A DNA stretch of 64,000 bases. It comes from Thermatribacter sp964570785 (GTDB lineage Bacteria > Atribacterota > Atribacteria > Atribacterales > Thermatribacteraceae). The position numbers were made by a program, and so were the translations under genes. The notes under the pieces are model-generated. The model was given only the letters and a program-made list of their open reading frames with translations. It was not told the DNA's origin and made no database searches. The stretch is taken from contig CAZMZG010000002.1 of the NCBI GenBank assembly GCA_964570785.1, forward strand, positions 1-64,000, given 5' to 3'. Positions 32,703 through 41,279 of this stretch are shown in pieces (position 1 is the first letter of the stretch; every line of letters begins with the position of its first letter).

Positions 32703-33748
32703 CAGTCACCCACCAAAATCCTCATGACATCCTGATAAGTAACAAAAATGGCTAAGAGAAAGATAAAAAGAATTCCGACAAGATAAATAAACCCTATCTT
32801 TTCTTGCTCCAGGGGTTTACCACGTATTTTCTCAACCAGAAAAATTAGCAAATGACCACCATCAAGCAGGGGTATGGGAAGCAAATTAAAGATAGCCAAA
32901 AAAACGCTGATGATAGCCGAAAACATCAACAAGTTCAAAAATCCCAGACTCGCCGCCTGACCAGCCATCTGAGCAATCCCTAAAGGACCCGTCAGCTCCA
33001 AAGGCAACTTGCCAAGTAATGTGTAAAGAAGGCCCACTATACTCAACAAAAACCAATTTATTACGGTATAGGCGCTTTTCCCAAAAGCCAACAGAGGATT
33101 AACCCGACGATTATTAATGCCGAAAACAGCGCGCACCAGAGCTCTCCCCTCTTCCTCGTCCCACTCCGGAACAACGACTATCCGTTTTGTCTCGCCCCTG
33201 CGCTGGATGGTCAATTCTACCTTTTTTTCTGCACTCTGAGAAAGGAAAGAAACAAACTTTTCCAGATCCATGGCCTCACCGTTTACCTGAAGCACTACAT
33301 CTCCTGCCTGCAGACCAGCTCTATCAGCAGGACCACCAGGAATGACTTCTATAACCCTAAGCTCCTGTGCAGGAACGCCTATCACCAGAAAAACAATAAA
33401 TACCAGCAATATAGAGAGAACTATGTTCATCAAAGGTCCAGCAAGCACAACCAGGCTTCTTTGCCACATTGGTTTACCATCAAAGCGCTGTGTACGCGGT
33501 ACCTGGGCTTCTTCATATCCCTCAATGAGGTTTCCTTCCATACCGGCCATCTTCACAAAACCACCCAGGGGAAGTAGTCTTATTGAGAACTCTGTCTCCC
33601 TGCCACGGTAAGAAAAAATGGGTGGCCCGTAACCAATTGAAAAACTGAGCACCTTAATACCAAAAAAGCGGGCAAAAATAAAATGTCCAAATTCGTGAAA
33701 AGTGGCTAAAAGACCGATAACGAAGATGAAAGCCAAAAAACTCAACAT
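32702..33748 (-). CDS. rseP: RseP/RasP family site-2 zinc metalloprotease
   Basis: This intramembrane protease cleaves membrane-bound anti-sigma factors or remnant signal peptides. The 348-aa protein carries the zinc motif HEFGH at 18-22 in the first helix, one PDZ domain (about 115-190, VIPGGPADRAGLQAGDVV), and the C-terminal LLDGGHLL motif near 297. About four membrane helices are evident. One PDZ domain, as in Bacillus RasP, rather than two as in E. coli. It starts in a TAATG overlap with dxr. Confidence 0.94.
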   Translation of the reverse strand: MLSFLAFIFVIGLLATFHEFGHFIFARFFGIKVLSFSIGYGPPIFSYRGRETEFSIRLLPLGGFVKMAGMEGNLIEGYEEAQVPRTQRFDGKPMWQRSLVVLAGPLMNIVLSILLVFIVFLVIGVPAQELRVIEVIPGGPADRAGLQAGDVVLQVNGEAMDLEKFVSFLSQSAEKKVELTIQRRGETKRIVVVPEWDEEEGRALVRAVFGINNRRVNPLLAFGKSAYTVINWFLLSIVGLLYTLLGKLPLELTGPLGIAQMAGQAASLGFLNLLMFSAIISVFLAIFNLLPIPLLDGGHLLIFLVEKIRGKPLEQEKIGFIYLVGILFIFLLAIFVTYQDVMRILVGD

Positions 33749-34896
33749 TAAGAACGCCCCCGCACGACAATGCGTTCTTTAGCCAGATGGTAACCCTTCC
33801 AATAAATTTCGAGGGCCTCTTCCAGATTGGAAGGATTGGGAACCCTGGTCTGCAAGCATTCCTCAAGCACCGCTGCTATTTCTCCAAAGGATAACCTGCG
33901 AGCAAGAAAAGCTTCAACGCAAGCCTGGTCAGCTCCACAGAAGAAAGCTGGATAACCCCCTCTCCGTCTGGCCACCTCAAGTGCCAGGTAAAAACCTTGA
34001 AATCGCTCAGAAACCGGATAGTCAAAGCTAAGCGTGCGAACCCCACCCAGCTCCTCTGCAAAAAGATTCGAAGCTGGGGTAAACCTACTCCTCAGGAAAG
34101 GATACAACGAAGCCCTGATAACCTTCCTCATATCAGGGGGGAACATAACCATATGATACATGCCATCCTGCAACCTGAGGCCAGCATGAAGATAGCTCTC
34201 ACGCTGCACAAAAACGTCAATCTGATGACAAGAGAGTTCGAATAAATAGCAGGCTTCTATTACCTCCAGTCCCTTATTAACCAGGGTAGCTGAATCAACG
34301 GTAATTTTGTCGCCCATTTTCCAGTTGGGATGAGCCAGGGTCATTTCGGGAGTTATGTCCTCAAAGCTGCCTCGCCACTCATAAAAAGGCCCCCCAGAAG
34401 CAGTTAAATAAACTTTCTCCACTTGCCCGGGATCTCGCAAACCTCTGTAAAGACTCCACAGTGCGTAATGTTCGCTGTCCAGGGGTATCAAACTCCGGTT
34501 AGAAAAAACTGAAACTTCGTTCTTTAAAACCTCACCAGAAACTATCATTAACTCTTTACTGGCTACCCAAAGGGGTTTAGAAAAACTCAGTAAACCCGCA
34601 AAAATATCCAGGAAGTCCAAACCAGCCGAAGCTATAAAAACCCCGTCTATTTTTGAAGAGAAAAGGACTTCTCGCAACCCTTTCTCAGATAACAAAACGG
34701 TATTGTCAATTTTTTTCTCTGCCACTCCTTTAATAAAAGCATAATCAGGACGATATTTATCAATCTGCTCCTTCAGTTTCTGGTAGTTCTTAAAACCGCT
34801 TATAAGGCAGATTTCGAAGCTATCAGGGTATTCAGAGAGCACCTCCAAAATTTGAGTGCCCAAAAATCCGGTAGATCCCAGAACAGCGATTTTCAA
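33748..34896 (-). CDS. dxr: 1-deoxy-D-xylulose 5-phosphate reductoisomerase
   Basis: Dxr converts DXP to MEP, the committed MEP-pathway step. The 382-aa protein has the NADPH-binding start AVLGSTGFLGTQILEVL, PLDSEHYALW (metal-binding site), LTASGGPF, and MGDKITVDSATLVNKGLEVIEA. The start is TTG 34896 with GGGGG upstream. It sits in the uppS-cdsA-dxr-rseP order common to many bacteria; bamA, which follows in diderms, is absent here. Confidence 0.96.
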   Translation of the reverse strand: MKIAVLGSTGFLGTQILEVLSEYPDSFEICLISGFKNYQKLKEQIDKYRPDYAFIKGVAEKKIDNTVLLSEKGLREVLFSSKIDGVFIASAGLDFLDIFAGLLSFSKPLWVASKELMIVSGEVLKNEVSVFSNRSLIPLDSEHYALWSLYRGLRDPGQVEKVYLTASGGPFYEWRGSFEDITPEMTLAHPNWKMGDKITVDSATLVNKGLEVIEACYLFELSCHQIDVFVQRESYLHAGLRLQDGMYHMVMFPPDMRKVIRASLYPFLRSRFTPASNLFAEELGGVRTLSFDYPVSERFQGFYLALEVARRRGGYPAFFCGADQACVEAFLARRLSFGEIAAVLEECLQTRVPNPSNLEEALEIYWKGYHLAKERIVVRGRS

Positions 34897-34902
34897 AGCC
34901 CT

Positions 34903-35709
34903 CTACCCCCAAATCGTACAAAAGAGATATGCTAAAGGCCCAACCATAAAAAAGGAATCAAAGCGGTCCAGCAAGCCCCCATGGCCGGGCAGAAAAACTC
35001 CTGAATCTTTCAAACCCGAGCGACGCTTGAGGCCAGACTCAAAAAGGTCTCCCAAGAAAGCCACACTACCCAGAGCCAGACCAAACCACCAGCCAGTGAC
35101 TCCTGAAAAAGGCCACAAAGAAAACTTACCTATAAAATAAGCCCCCAGCGCAGCACAAAGCAGTCCGCCCCCAAAACCTTCCCAGCTCTTGCCCGGACTC
35201 AAGCGGGGAATCACCTTGTGTTTCCCCCATTTTTTTCCAAAAAGATAAGCTCCAATATCGTTTGACCACACCACCAGAGCAAAACCTACTATGGTTAGTC
35301 TGCTCCACTCTACACCCACTCTGACCCAGAAAAGCGGCAGCAAAAAACAATAGAGAACGCCAAACAAAAAGAACCCCACTCTTTCCAAGAGTCGAGACAA
35401 ATCGTTCATGCCCCAGTAAATTAAAGCTATAAATACTCCATACCAACCAGCAATCAAGAAATGACTAATATTTGTGACTTCAAAAAAAAATTTTCCATAA
35501 ACCAAGAAGGAAGAAAAAACAAAAAGAACCAGAGCAAAAATTCTTTCTTCCTTTATAAAAACCATCTTTGAGAATTCTTGCATAGCCAGGAGCGAAAGCG
35601 TCCAAAAAAGGAAAATAAAGCTCCATTTACTAAAAAGAACCAAAACCAGAAAAAGAGGAATTGTAGCTACAATACTTAATGTCCGTTGCCTTAACTCGCT
35701 TTTCTCCAT
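34903..35709 (-). CDS. cdsA: Phosphatidate cytidylyltransferase CdsA
   Basis: CdsA makes CDP-diacylglycerol for phospholipid synthesis. About seven membrane helices and the C-terminal signature (SGLKRRSGLKDSGVFLPGHG followed by GLLDRFDSF) are clear. Two starts are possible: TTG 35730, only 2 bases after GGAGGG, or ATG 35709 with a poor ribosome site. I chose the ATG (268 aa) because it places the start near the expected N-terminus and the TTG spacing is unfavourable. If TTG is used it overlaps uppS by 7 bases. Confidence 0.92.
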   Translation of the reverse strand: MEKSELRQRTLSIVATIPLFLVLVLFSKWSFIFLFWTLSLLAMQEFSKMVFIKEERIFALVLFVFSSFLVYGKFFFEVTNISHFLIAGWYGVFIALIYWGMNDLSRLLERVGFFLFGVLYCFLLPLFWVRVGVEWSRLTIVGFALVVWSNDIGAYLFGKKWGKHKVIPRLSPGKSWEGFGGGLLCAALGAYFIGKFSLWPFSGVTGWWFGLALGSVAFLGDLFESGLKRRSGLKDSGVFLPGHGGLLDRFDSFFMVGPLAYLFCTIWG

Positions 35710-35723
35710 AGAAATAGCGTTTT

Positions 35724-36422
35724 TCAGCAAATCCCTCCAAATTTTCTCTTCCTTTTAGAAAAATCACCTATAGCCACCTCGAGCTCTTCTGGCGTAAAAT
35801 CTGGCCATAAGGTGGGAGTAAACCACAACTCAGCGTAAGCCGCCTGCCACAACAAAAAATTGCTCAGCCTTTGCTCCCCCCCAGTACGAATTACCAGATC
35901 GGGATCCGGTTGACCTGAGGTGTCCAGAAAGCGAGAAAAAACTTCTTCTCTGAGAAATTCAAAATCACCCCTGTACACTGCAAACCATTTTTGAAAAGCT
36001 CGCAAAATTTCATCGCGCCCCCCGTAGTTGAGAGCAATATTCAGTCTGAGGCTAGTGTTGGAAGCAGTCTCTTCCTCAAGCTGGACCATTCTTGAAACCA
36101 GATTCTCCGGAAGACCTTCCCTGCGACCGATGAAGATCACTTTAACTCCCTTTTCTTTAAGCTCCGGACCATATCGGTCAATACTCTCTTCAAAAAGTCT
36201 TAACAAAGCCTGGACCTCGCTAAGTGGCCTCCGCCAATTTTCGGTAGAAAAAGAATAAAGTGTCAGAGAAACCAGCTTTTCTTCAGAACTCTTGGCCACG
36301 ATATCTCGAATGACTTCCACACCCTTGCGATGACCCTCTACCCGGGGAAGCCCTCTTCTCTCCGCCCATCTGCCATTTCCATCCATAATTATGGCAACAT
36401 GTTTTAACTCTCCCATGCTCAT
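35724..36422 (-). CDS. uppS: Undecaprenyl diphosphate synthase
   Basis: UppS is the cis-prenyltransferase that makes the C55 lipid carrier for peptidoglycan. Seen: HVAIIMDGNGRWAERRGLPR with catalytic Asp14, LYSFSTENWRRP, LNIALNYGGRDEI, and DPDLVIRTGGEQRLSNFLLW. The 232-aa length is normal. It overlaps the frr stop by 4 bases (ATGA). IspA at the window's right end would supply its farnesyl diphosphate substrate. Confidence 0.96.
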   Translation of the reverse strand: MSMGELKHVAIIMDGNGRWAERRGLPRVEGHRKGVEVIRDIVAKSSEEKLVSLTLYSFSTENWRRPLSEVQALLRLFEESIDRYGPELKEKGVKVIFIGRREGLPENLVSRMVQLEEETASNTSLRLNIALNYGGRDEILRAFQKWFAVYRGDFEFLREEVFSRFLDTSGQPDPDLVIRTGGEQRLSNFLLWQAAYAELWFTPTLWPDFTPEELEVAIGDFSKRKRKFGGIC

Positions 36423-36985
36423 AGTTCCATTATTTCCTTCTCTTTACGCTCCCATAGTCCCTCTATTTCGTTAATGTGTTCATCAGTGAGTTTCTGAACC
36501 TCAGCCTGGGCATGCTTGCTTTCGTCCTCGGATATTTCACCTGCTTTTTCAAGCTTACGTATCTCTTCGTTAGCCTCTCTACGCAAATTGCGTACAGCCA
36601 CTTTCGCATCCTCAGCTATCTTTTTAGCCATTTTAGCCATTTCTCTTCTCCGCTCTTCAGTAAGCGGAGGAACTGCAACTCTTATCACGTCAGAATCAAC
36701 CGCGGGGTTAAAACCTAACTCTGATTTCCATATTGCTTTTTCAATCGCCTTCAGGGAAGCCTTGTCCCAGGGTTGGATAAGTATGGTGCGAGCATCGGGG
36801 GTGGTAATGGATGCAATCTGTTTCAACTCCACAAAGGTGCCGTAGTACTCGACCTGGACATTTTCTACCAGTGCCGGAGAGGCCCGACCAGTCTTAACAT
36901 GGGAAAGCTCCTCCTGAGCTACACTCACTGCTTGCTTCATCCTTTTTTTAATGTCCTTTAATAACTCTTTAACTTTGTCGAGCAT
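36419..36985 (-). CDS. frr: Ribosome recycling factor
   Basis: RRF splits post-termination ribosomes with EF-G. Evidence: VKTGRASPALVENVQVEYYG, the TPDARTILIQPWDK block, and RREMAKMAKKIAEDAKVAVR near the C-terminus. The open frame runs back to 37012, but ATG 36985 has an ideal GGGAGGGAGG just upstream and gives 188 aa, close to the family's ~185. It overlaps pyrH by 17 bases. Confidence 0.96.
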   Translation of the reverse strand: MLDKVKELLKDIKKRMKQAVSVAQEELSHVKTGRASPALVENVQVEYYGTFVELKQIASITTPDARTILIQPWDKASLKAIEKAIWKSELGFNPAVDSDVIRVAVPPLTEERRREMAKMAKKIAEDAKVAVRNLRREANEEIRKLEKAGEISEDESKHAQAEVQKLTDEHINEIEGLWERKEKEIMEL

Positions 36986-37715
36986 CTTCCTCCCTCCCAA
37001 CAAAAGTTCCAATTTGATGTCCAGTAACTACTTTGACCAGACTGTCTGGCTCACCAATACTAAACACTATAATGGGAATATTATTTTCCATACATAATGA
37101 AACTGCGGTGGAATCCATAACCTTGAGGCCCTTATTGAGAAGATCCAGATACTTTAACTTTTCAAACTTTACCGCATCTTTGTGCAAAAGGGGATCTTCT
37201 TCATAAATACCATCCACTTTTGTGGCTTTTAAAACCGCCTCTGCCCTGATCTCAGCTGCTCGCAAAGCAGCTGCTGTATCTGTAGAAAAATAAGGATTGC
37301 CAGTGCCCGCCGCAAAAATAACGATTCTCCCTTTCTCAAGATGCCGAATAGCTCGCCTTCTAATATAGGGTTCAGCTATAGCCCGCATCTCGATCGCTGT
37401 CTGAACACGGGTAGGGACGCCCTTGCTCTCCAGGAAATCCTGAAAAGCAAGAGCGTTAATCACCGTGGCCAACATACCCATGTAATCAGCAGTTACCCTG
37501 CTGATACCGTCTTTGTCCGCAGAGCGTCCTCTAAATATGTTGCCCCCACCCACTACTATAGCAATCTCTACTCCCAGGTTTCTCACCTTAATGACCTCTT
37601 CACTGAGGTAATCGAGAAACCGAACATCAATGCCCCAGGAAAGAGATCCAGCCAGAGCTTCTCCAGAAAGCTTTAGAAGAATTCTCTTAAAGCGTAATGA
37701 AGAATCACTGCTCAT
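36969..37715 (-). CDS. pyrH: UMP kinase
   Basis: PyrH phosphorylates UMP to UDP. The amino-acid-kinase fold is shown by RILLKLSGEALAG, VVGGGNIFRG, ATVINALAFQDFLE, FAAGTGNPYFSTDTAAALRA and a C-terminal region with VMDSTAVSLCMENNIPIIVF. ATG 37715 is chosen (248 aa) because GGTGA lies 6 bases upstream and the frame farther upstream to 37742 lies inside tsf. It overlaps tsf by 11 bases and frr by 17. Confidence 0.96.
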   Translation of the reverse strand: MSSDSSLRFKRILLKLSGEALAGSLSWGIDVRFLDYLSEEVIKVRNLGVEIAIVVGGGNIFRGRSADKDGISRVTADYMGMLATVINALAFQDFLESKGVPTRVQTAIEMRAIAEPYIRRRAIRHLEKGRIVIFAAGTGNPYFSTDTAAALRAAEIRAEAVLKATKVDGIYEEDPLLHKDAVKFEKLKYLDLLNKGLKVMDSTAVSLCMENNIPIIVFSIGEPDSLVKVVTGHQIGTFVGREEDARQS

Positions 37716-38313
37716 CCTCTTCACCCAGCTTGAAGCGAACAAACCTCTTGACTACTATATTCTCACCCAATTTGGCTATCGCTTCAACCACCAGGTCTTT
37801 AATTTTTTTGTCCGGGTCCCTAATGTATTCCTGCTCTAAGAGGCAATTCTCCTCATAGAACTTTCTCATCTTGCCTTCCACTATTTTTTGTTTAACATGA
37901 TCTGGTTTATTACTCTCTTTAAGCTGCTCCCAGTAAATGCTTTCCTCCTGGCTTTTTATTTCCTCGGGAACATCTTCAGGGGCAATCCAGCGTGGGGCTT
38001 GAGCAGCAATTTGAAGAGTAAGCTCTTTGACCAGCTTTTGGAATTCTTCAGTGCGGGCTACGAAATCTGTTTCACAATTTACTTCCACCAGCACACCAAT
38101 TTTACCATCAGTATGCACGTAAGAACCAATCAGCCCTTCCCTGGTCACCCGGCTCTGCTTTTTGGCCGCAGTTTCTATCCCTTTTTTGCGCAGAATATCG
38201 CAAGCCTTCTCGATATCTCCACCAGCTTCCTGCAGGGCCTTTTTGCAGTCCATCACCCCTGCTCCGGTGCGTTTACGAAGTTCGTAAACTTCTTTTGCTC
38301 CTACCTCAGCCAT
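37705..38313 (-). CDS. tsf: Elongation factor Ts (short form)
   Basis: EF-Ts exchanges GDP for GTP on EF-Tu. The N-terminal UBA-like domain (VYELRKRTGAGVMDCKKAL) and the core EF-Tu-contact strand (VEVNCETDFVARTEEFQ) are clear. At 202 aa it has one core subdomain, like Thermus EF-Ts, rather than the ~280-aa two-subdomain form. ATG 38313 follows GAGGAGG; the GTG one codon earlier is less well spaced. It overlaps the rpsB stop by one base (TGATG). Confidence 0.95.
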   Translation of the reverse strand: MAEVGAKEVYELRKRTGAGVMDCKKALQEAGGDIEKACDILRKKGIETAAKKQSRVTREGLIGSYVHTDGKIGVLVEVNCETDFVARTEEFQKLVKELTLQIAAQAPRWIAPEDVPEEIKSQEESIYWEQLKESNKPDHVKQKIVEGKMRKFYEENCLLEQEYIRDPDKKIKDLVVEAIAKLGENIVVKRFVRFKLGEEDEQ

Positions 38314-39185
38314 CACTTATCCTCCTCACTATTTATTTCCTTTTCATCTTCTCCAATTTCCTCAAATTCTTCCTTTTGAAGCTCCTCAAGGATATCTACC
38401 GGCTCCTCGGAAACAGGAATTTCCTCCTCAGTGAAACCTTCCTGAGCAACTTCCTCAGCCTCTGCAACTTCACCCACCGGCGGAATCTCCTCTTTGCCTT
38501 CCTGAGCTAAACGCCGTCCCTCAAGCACCGCGTCAGCAATGATAGAAGCAAAAAGGCGAATAGCCCGGATAGCATCGTCATTACCAGGAATTACGTAATC
38601 AATCTCATCGGGATCGCAGTTAGTATCCACGATAGCCACTGTGGGTATGCCCATTCTGCGAGCTTCAAGAACCGCGTTTCTTTCTCTGCGAGGGTCAACA
38701 ACAAAAACGCAGTCAGGAAGCCTTTCCATATTTTTAATGCCACTCAGATACTTCTCAAGGCGTGCCTTGCGCTTTCTGATGCGCATGACTTCCTTTTTGG
38801 GCAAGCGATCCATAATGCCCTGTTCCTCCATCGCTTCAAACCTTTTAAGCTTTTCTATGCTGCGGCGTATGGTTGTAAAATTGGTCAACATTCCACCCAA
38901 CCAGCGCTGATTAACATAAAACATGCCACAGCGAGTAGCCTCCTGCTGGATAGACTCCTGCGCTTGTTTTTTGGTGCCTACAAAAAGCACTATTCCATCT
39001 TCTTTAGCTAAATCCCGTACAAACTCATAAGCTTTTTCAGTAAGTTTTACCGTTTTTTGAAGGTCGATGATGTAAATATTGTTGCGTTCGGTGAAAATGT
39101 AAGGCTTCATCTTGGGGTTCCAGCGGCGAGTCTGATGTCCAAAATGAACACCAGCCTCAAGAAGTTGCTTCATAGTAACAATCAC
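38313..39185 (-). CDS. rpsB: 30S ribosomal protein S2
   Basis: S2 is a late-assembling 30S protein. Diagnostic sequence: MKQLLEAGVHFGHQTRRWNP, FVGTKKQAQESIQQEA, YVNQRWLGGMLTNFTTI, and GIPTVAIVDTNCDPDEIDYV. GTG 39185 is chosen (290 aa): an AAGGAGGT lies 7 bases upstream, and the longer frame to 39230 would cross the leader hairpin. The last ~60 residues form an acidic Glu-rich tail not found in most S2 proteins. It is preceded by a promoter and a structured leader. Confidence 0.95.
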   Translation of the reverse strand: MIVTMKQLLEAGVHFGHQTRRWNPKMKPYIFTERNNIYIIDLQKTVKLTEKAYEFVRDLAKEDGIVLFVGTKKQAQESIQQEATRCGMFYVNQRWLGGMLTNFTTIRRSIEKLKRFEAMEEQGIMDRLPKKEVMRIRKRKARLEKYLSGIKNMERLPDCVFVVDPRRERNAVLEARRMGIPTVAIVDTNCDPDEIDYVIPGNDDAIRAIRLFASIIADAVLEGRRLAQEGKEEIPPVGEVAEAEEVAQEGFTEEEIPVSEEPVDILEELQKEEFEEIGEDEKEINSEEDK

Positions 39186-39214
39186 TGAATATACCTCCTT
39201 CCGGTTCTTCCCTC

Positions 39215-39266
39215 TGTGGAGCAAACTCATTCTCCAAAACTGGAGAACACCGGTTCACACTCCACA
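39215..39266 (-). promoter_or_regulatory. Structured rpsB leader RNA, possible S2 autoregulatory site
   Basis: On the minus strand a 7-bp outer stem (TGTGGAG at 39266-39260 with CTCCACA at 39221-39215) encloses a perfect 7-bp inner hairpin (TTCTCCA at 39247-39241, loop GTTT, TGGAGAA at 39236-39230). A GAACCGG repeat occurs once inside the outer stem and once 3' of it. No T-run follows, so it is not a terminator. It lies in a ~104-base leader and ends 30 bases before the rpsB start. Confidence 0.55.
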
Positions 39267-39295
39267 AGCGTTTTTGTTCTAAAACAGCTCTGGTA

Positions 39296-39325
39296 AGTAT
39301 AGCACGGGTAAGGAAAGGTTTGCAA
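39296..39325 (-). promoter_or_regulatory. Candidate promoter for rpsB-tsf
   Basis: Minus strand: TTGCAA at 39325-39320, an 18-base spacer, then TATACT at 39301-39296 (5 of 6). Predicted start is near 39289, giving a ~104-base leader to GTG 39185. It lies in the only sizeable gap (153 bases) of the leftward block. Confidence 0.52.
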
Positions 39326-39338
39326 CAATTCACAGCGG

Positions 39339-40730
39339 TTAAAGTATATAACGGGCCACATCCTCGTCCTTCAATACGTCTTCGAGCTGTGAAATCACAT
39401 AGTCTCTGTCAATCACAAAGCGCTGTCCCTTAAGGTGGGGGGCATTAAAGGAAACTTCCTGCAACAACCGTTCCATAACGGTATGCAATCTTCTTGCACC
39501 AATATTTTCCATTTTCTGGTTCAGGCGATAAGATATAGCTGCTATTTCACGGAGAGCTTCCTCGGTAAATTCAAGTTCCACTTCCTCGGTGGCAAGTAAG
39601 GCTTTATACTGTTTGACCAGAGAATTGTAAGGCTCTATCAGTATACGATAGAGGTCATCTTCAGAAAGAGGCGAAAGTTCCACCCTGATAGGAAATCTTC
39701 CTTGAAGCTCGGGTAAAAGATCCGAGGGTTTAGCCTGAGAAAATGCGCCAGCTGCGATGAACAGGATATGGTTGGTCCTGACCGGACCGTGCTTGGTAAG
39801 CACTGTTGACCCTTCCACAATGGGCAAAAGGTCCCTCTGCACTCCACCCCGAGAAACGTCGGGACCATGGGTATCACGACCAGAAGGAGAAGCGATCTTG
39901 TCGACTTCATCAATAAAAACAATACCGCTTTCCTCCACGCGGCGTATCGCCTCTGCAGTTACCTCTTCCATGTCAATCAGCCTTTGTGCCTCCTGGTTAA
40001 AAAGAATATCTCTAGCATCTTTAACCTTTACTCTTTTTCTCTTTTTGCGAGGAGGAAACATGCCGCCAAACATTTCTCTGAGATCTATACCCAGCATCTC
40101 CACTCCCGAGGAAGCAATCACCTCCACTGGAGAAGAACTCTCTTCTACTTCTATTTCTATAATTCTTTCGTCAAGCTCACCTTTACGGAGTTTTTCTCTA
40201 AGTTTTTCTCTGGTGCGTTGCAAAGATGATGAAGCTGTTGGCCACACTACGTCCACATGCGGCGATTTTGGGGAAACTGTCTCCTCATCAAAATAAATCC
40301 CACTGCTGCCCTTAGAAAGCAGAGCGTCAAGAATTCTTTCTTCCACCAATTCCCGTATCCTCTTTTCCTGATTTTGAATGCGTTCGCTTTTGACCATTCT
40401 AATTGCAAGTTCAGTCAAGTCCCGAATGATAGATTCCACATCCTTGCCCACGTAACCAACCTCAGTGAACTTGGTAGCCTCAACCTTGATAAAGGGAGCA
40501 GCTGTCAGTCGAGCAATGCGACGAGCAATTTCGGTTTTGCCAACGCCAGTTGGACCAATCATTATGATGTTTTTAGGAGTAATTTCCTCAGCAATATCGG
40601 GAGGAAGCTTGCGACGCCTTATCCGATTACGTAAAGCAATAGCCACACTTTTTTTGGCAGCTTCCTGCCCCACGATGTATTTGTCAAGTTCCTTAACAAT
40701 CTCTTCAGGAGTCAAATATTCATCTACCAT
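39339..40730 (-). CDS. hslU: ATP-dependent protease ATPase subunit HslU (ClpY)
   Basis: HslU is the AAA+ unfoldase that feeds HslV. The 463-aa protein has Walker A GPTGVGKT at 59-66, the pore-loop TEVGYVGKDVESI, the inserted I domain (about 110-240), Walker B GIVFIDEVDKIA, and the sensor/C-terminal region ending in EDVARYIL, the tail that docks in HslV. ATG 40730 lies 12 bases after hslV. No codY follows, unlike in Bacillus. Confidence 0.96.
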   Translation of the reverse strand: MVDEYLTPEEIVKELDKYIVGQEAAKKSVAIALRNRIRRRKLPPDIAEEITPKNIIMIGPTGVGKTEIARRIARLTAAPFIKVEATKFTEVGYVGKDVESIIRDLTELAIRMVKSERIQNQEKRIRELVEERILDALLSKGSSGIYFDEETVSPKSPHVDVVWPTASSSLQRTREKLREKLRKGELDERIIEIEVEESSSPVEVIASSGVEMLGIDLREMFGGMFPPRKKRKRVKVKDARDILFNQEAQRLIDMEEVTAEAIRRVEESGIVFIDEVDKIASPSGRDTHGPDVSRGGVQRDLLPIVEGSTVLTKHGPVRTNHILFIAAGAFSQAKPSDLLPELQGRFPIRVELSPLSEDDLYRILIEPYNSLVKQYKALLATEEVELEFTEEALREIAAISYRLNQKMENIGARRLHTVMERLLQEVSFNAPHLKGQRFVIDRDYVISQLEDVLKDEDVARYIL

Positions 40731-40742
40731 ACTATGGCCTCC

Positions 40743-41279
40743 TCAAAGCTTCTCAAGTGTTAACTGCTGGTTGGTGTAAATACATATCTCCGAAGCTATT
40801 TTCAAAGATTCCTCCACTACCCCTTCCGGCGGAAGATCTGTGTTACGAAGCAATGCCTTAGCAGCAGCAAGAGCATAATTACCACCTGAGCCGATTGCAG
40901 CCACCGGCTCATCAGGTTCTATAACATCACCACGCCCGGAAATAATAAGAATATGTGAAGTATCCATTGCCAAAAGCAAAGCATCCAGGTGGCGCAACAT
41001 TCTATCTGTCCTCCACAATTTAGCAAGCTCAATCGCTGCTCGAGGCAAGTTACCACTATAGGTACTCAATTTTTCCTCAAAACGTTCCAAGAGGGCCAGG
41101 CAATCAGCCCCGCTACCGGCAAAACCCACCAGAACTTTACCTTCCAAGAGGCGACGGATCTTACGGGCTCCGTGCTTCAAAACAGCTTCGTTAAACGTGA
41201 CTTGCCCATCGCACCCCATAGCTCCTTTACCCTCTTTCAACACAGCAATAACTGTAGTCCCATGAAAGGTTTGGTTCAA
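40743..41279 (-). CDS. hslV: ATP-dependent protease proteolytic subunit HslV (ClpQ)
   Basis: HslV is the proteasome-like threonine protease. The mature N-terminal Thr is probably T8 in FHGTTVIAV, so a 7-residue propeptide would be removed. Asp24 and Lys40 stand at the expected distances (equivalents of Asp17 and Lys33). The sequence around Asp24 is GCDGQVTF rather than the usual GDGQVT. IGSGGNYALAAAKALL is typical. TTG 41279 follows GGAGG by about 9 bases and overlaps xerC by 4. Confidence 0.95.
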   Translation of the reverse strand: MNQTFHGTTVIAVLKEGKGAMGCDGQVTFNEAVLKHGARKIRRLLEGKVLVGFAGSGADCLALLERFEEKLSTYSGNLPRAAIELAKLWRTDRMLRHLDALLLAMDTSHILIISGRGDVIEPDEPVAAIGSGGNYALAAAKALLRNTDLPPEGVVEESLKIASEICIYTNQQLTLEKL

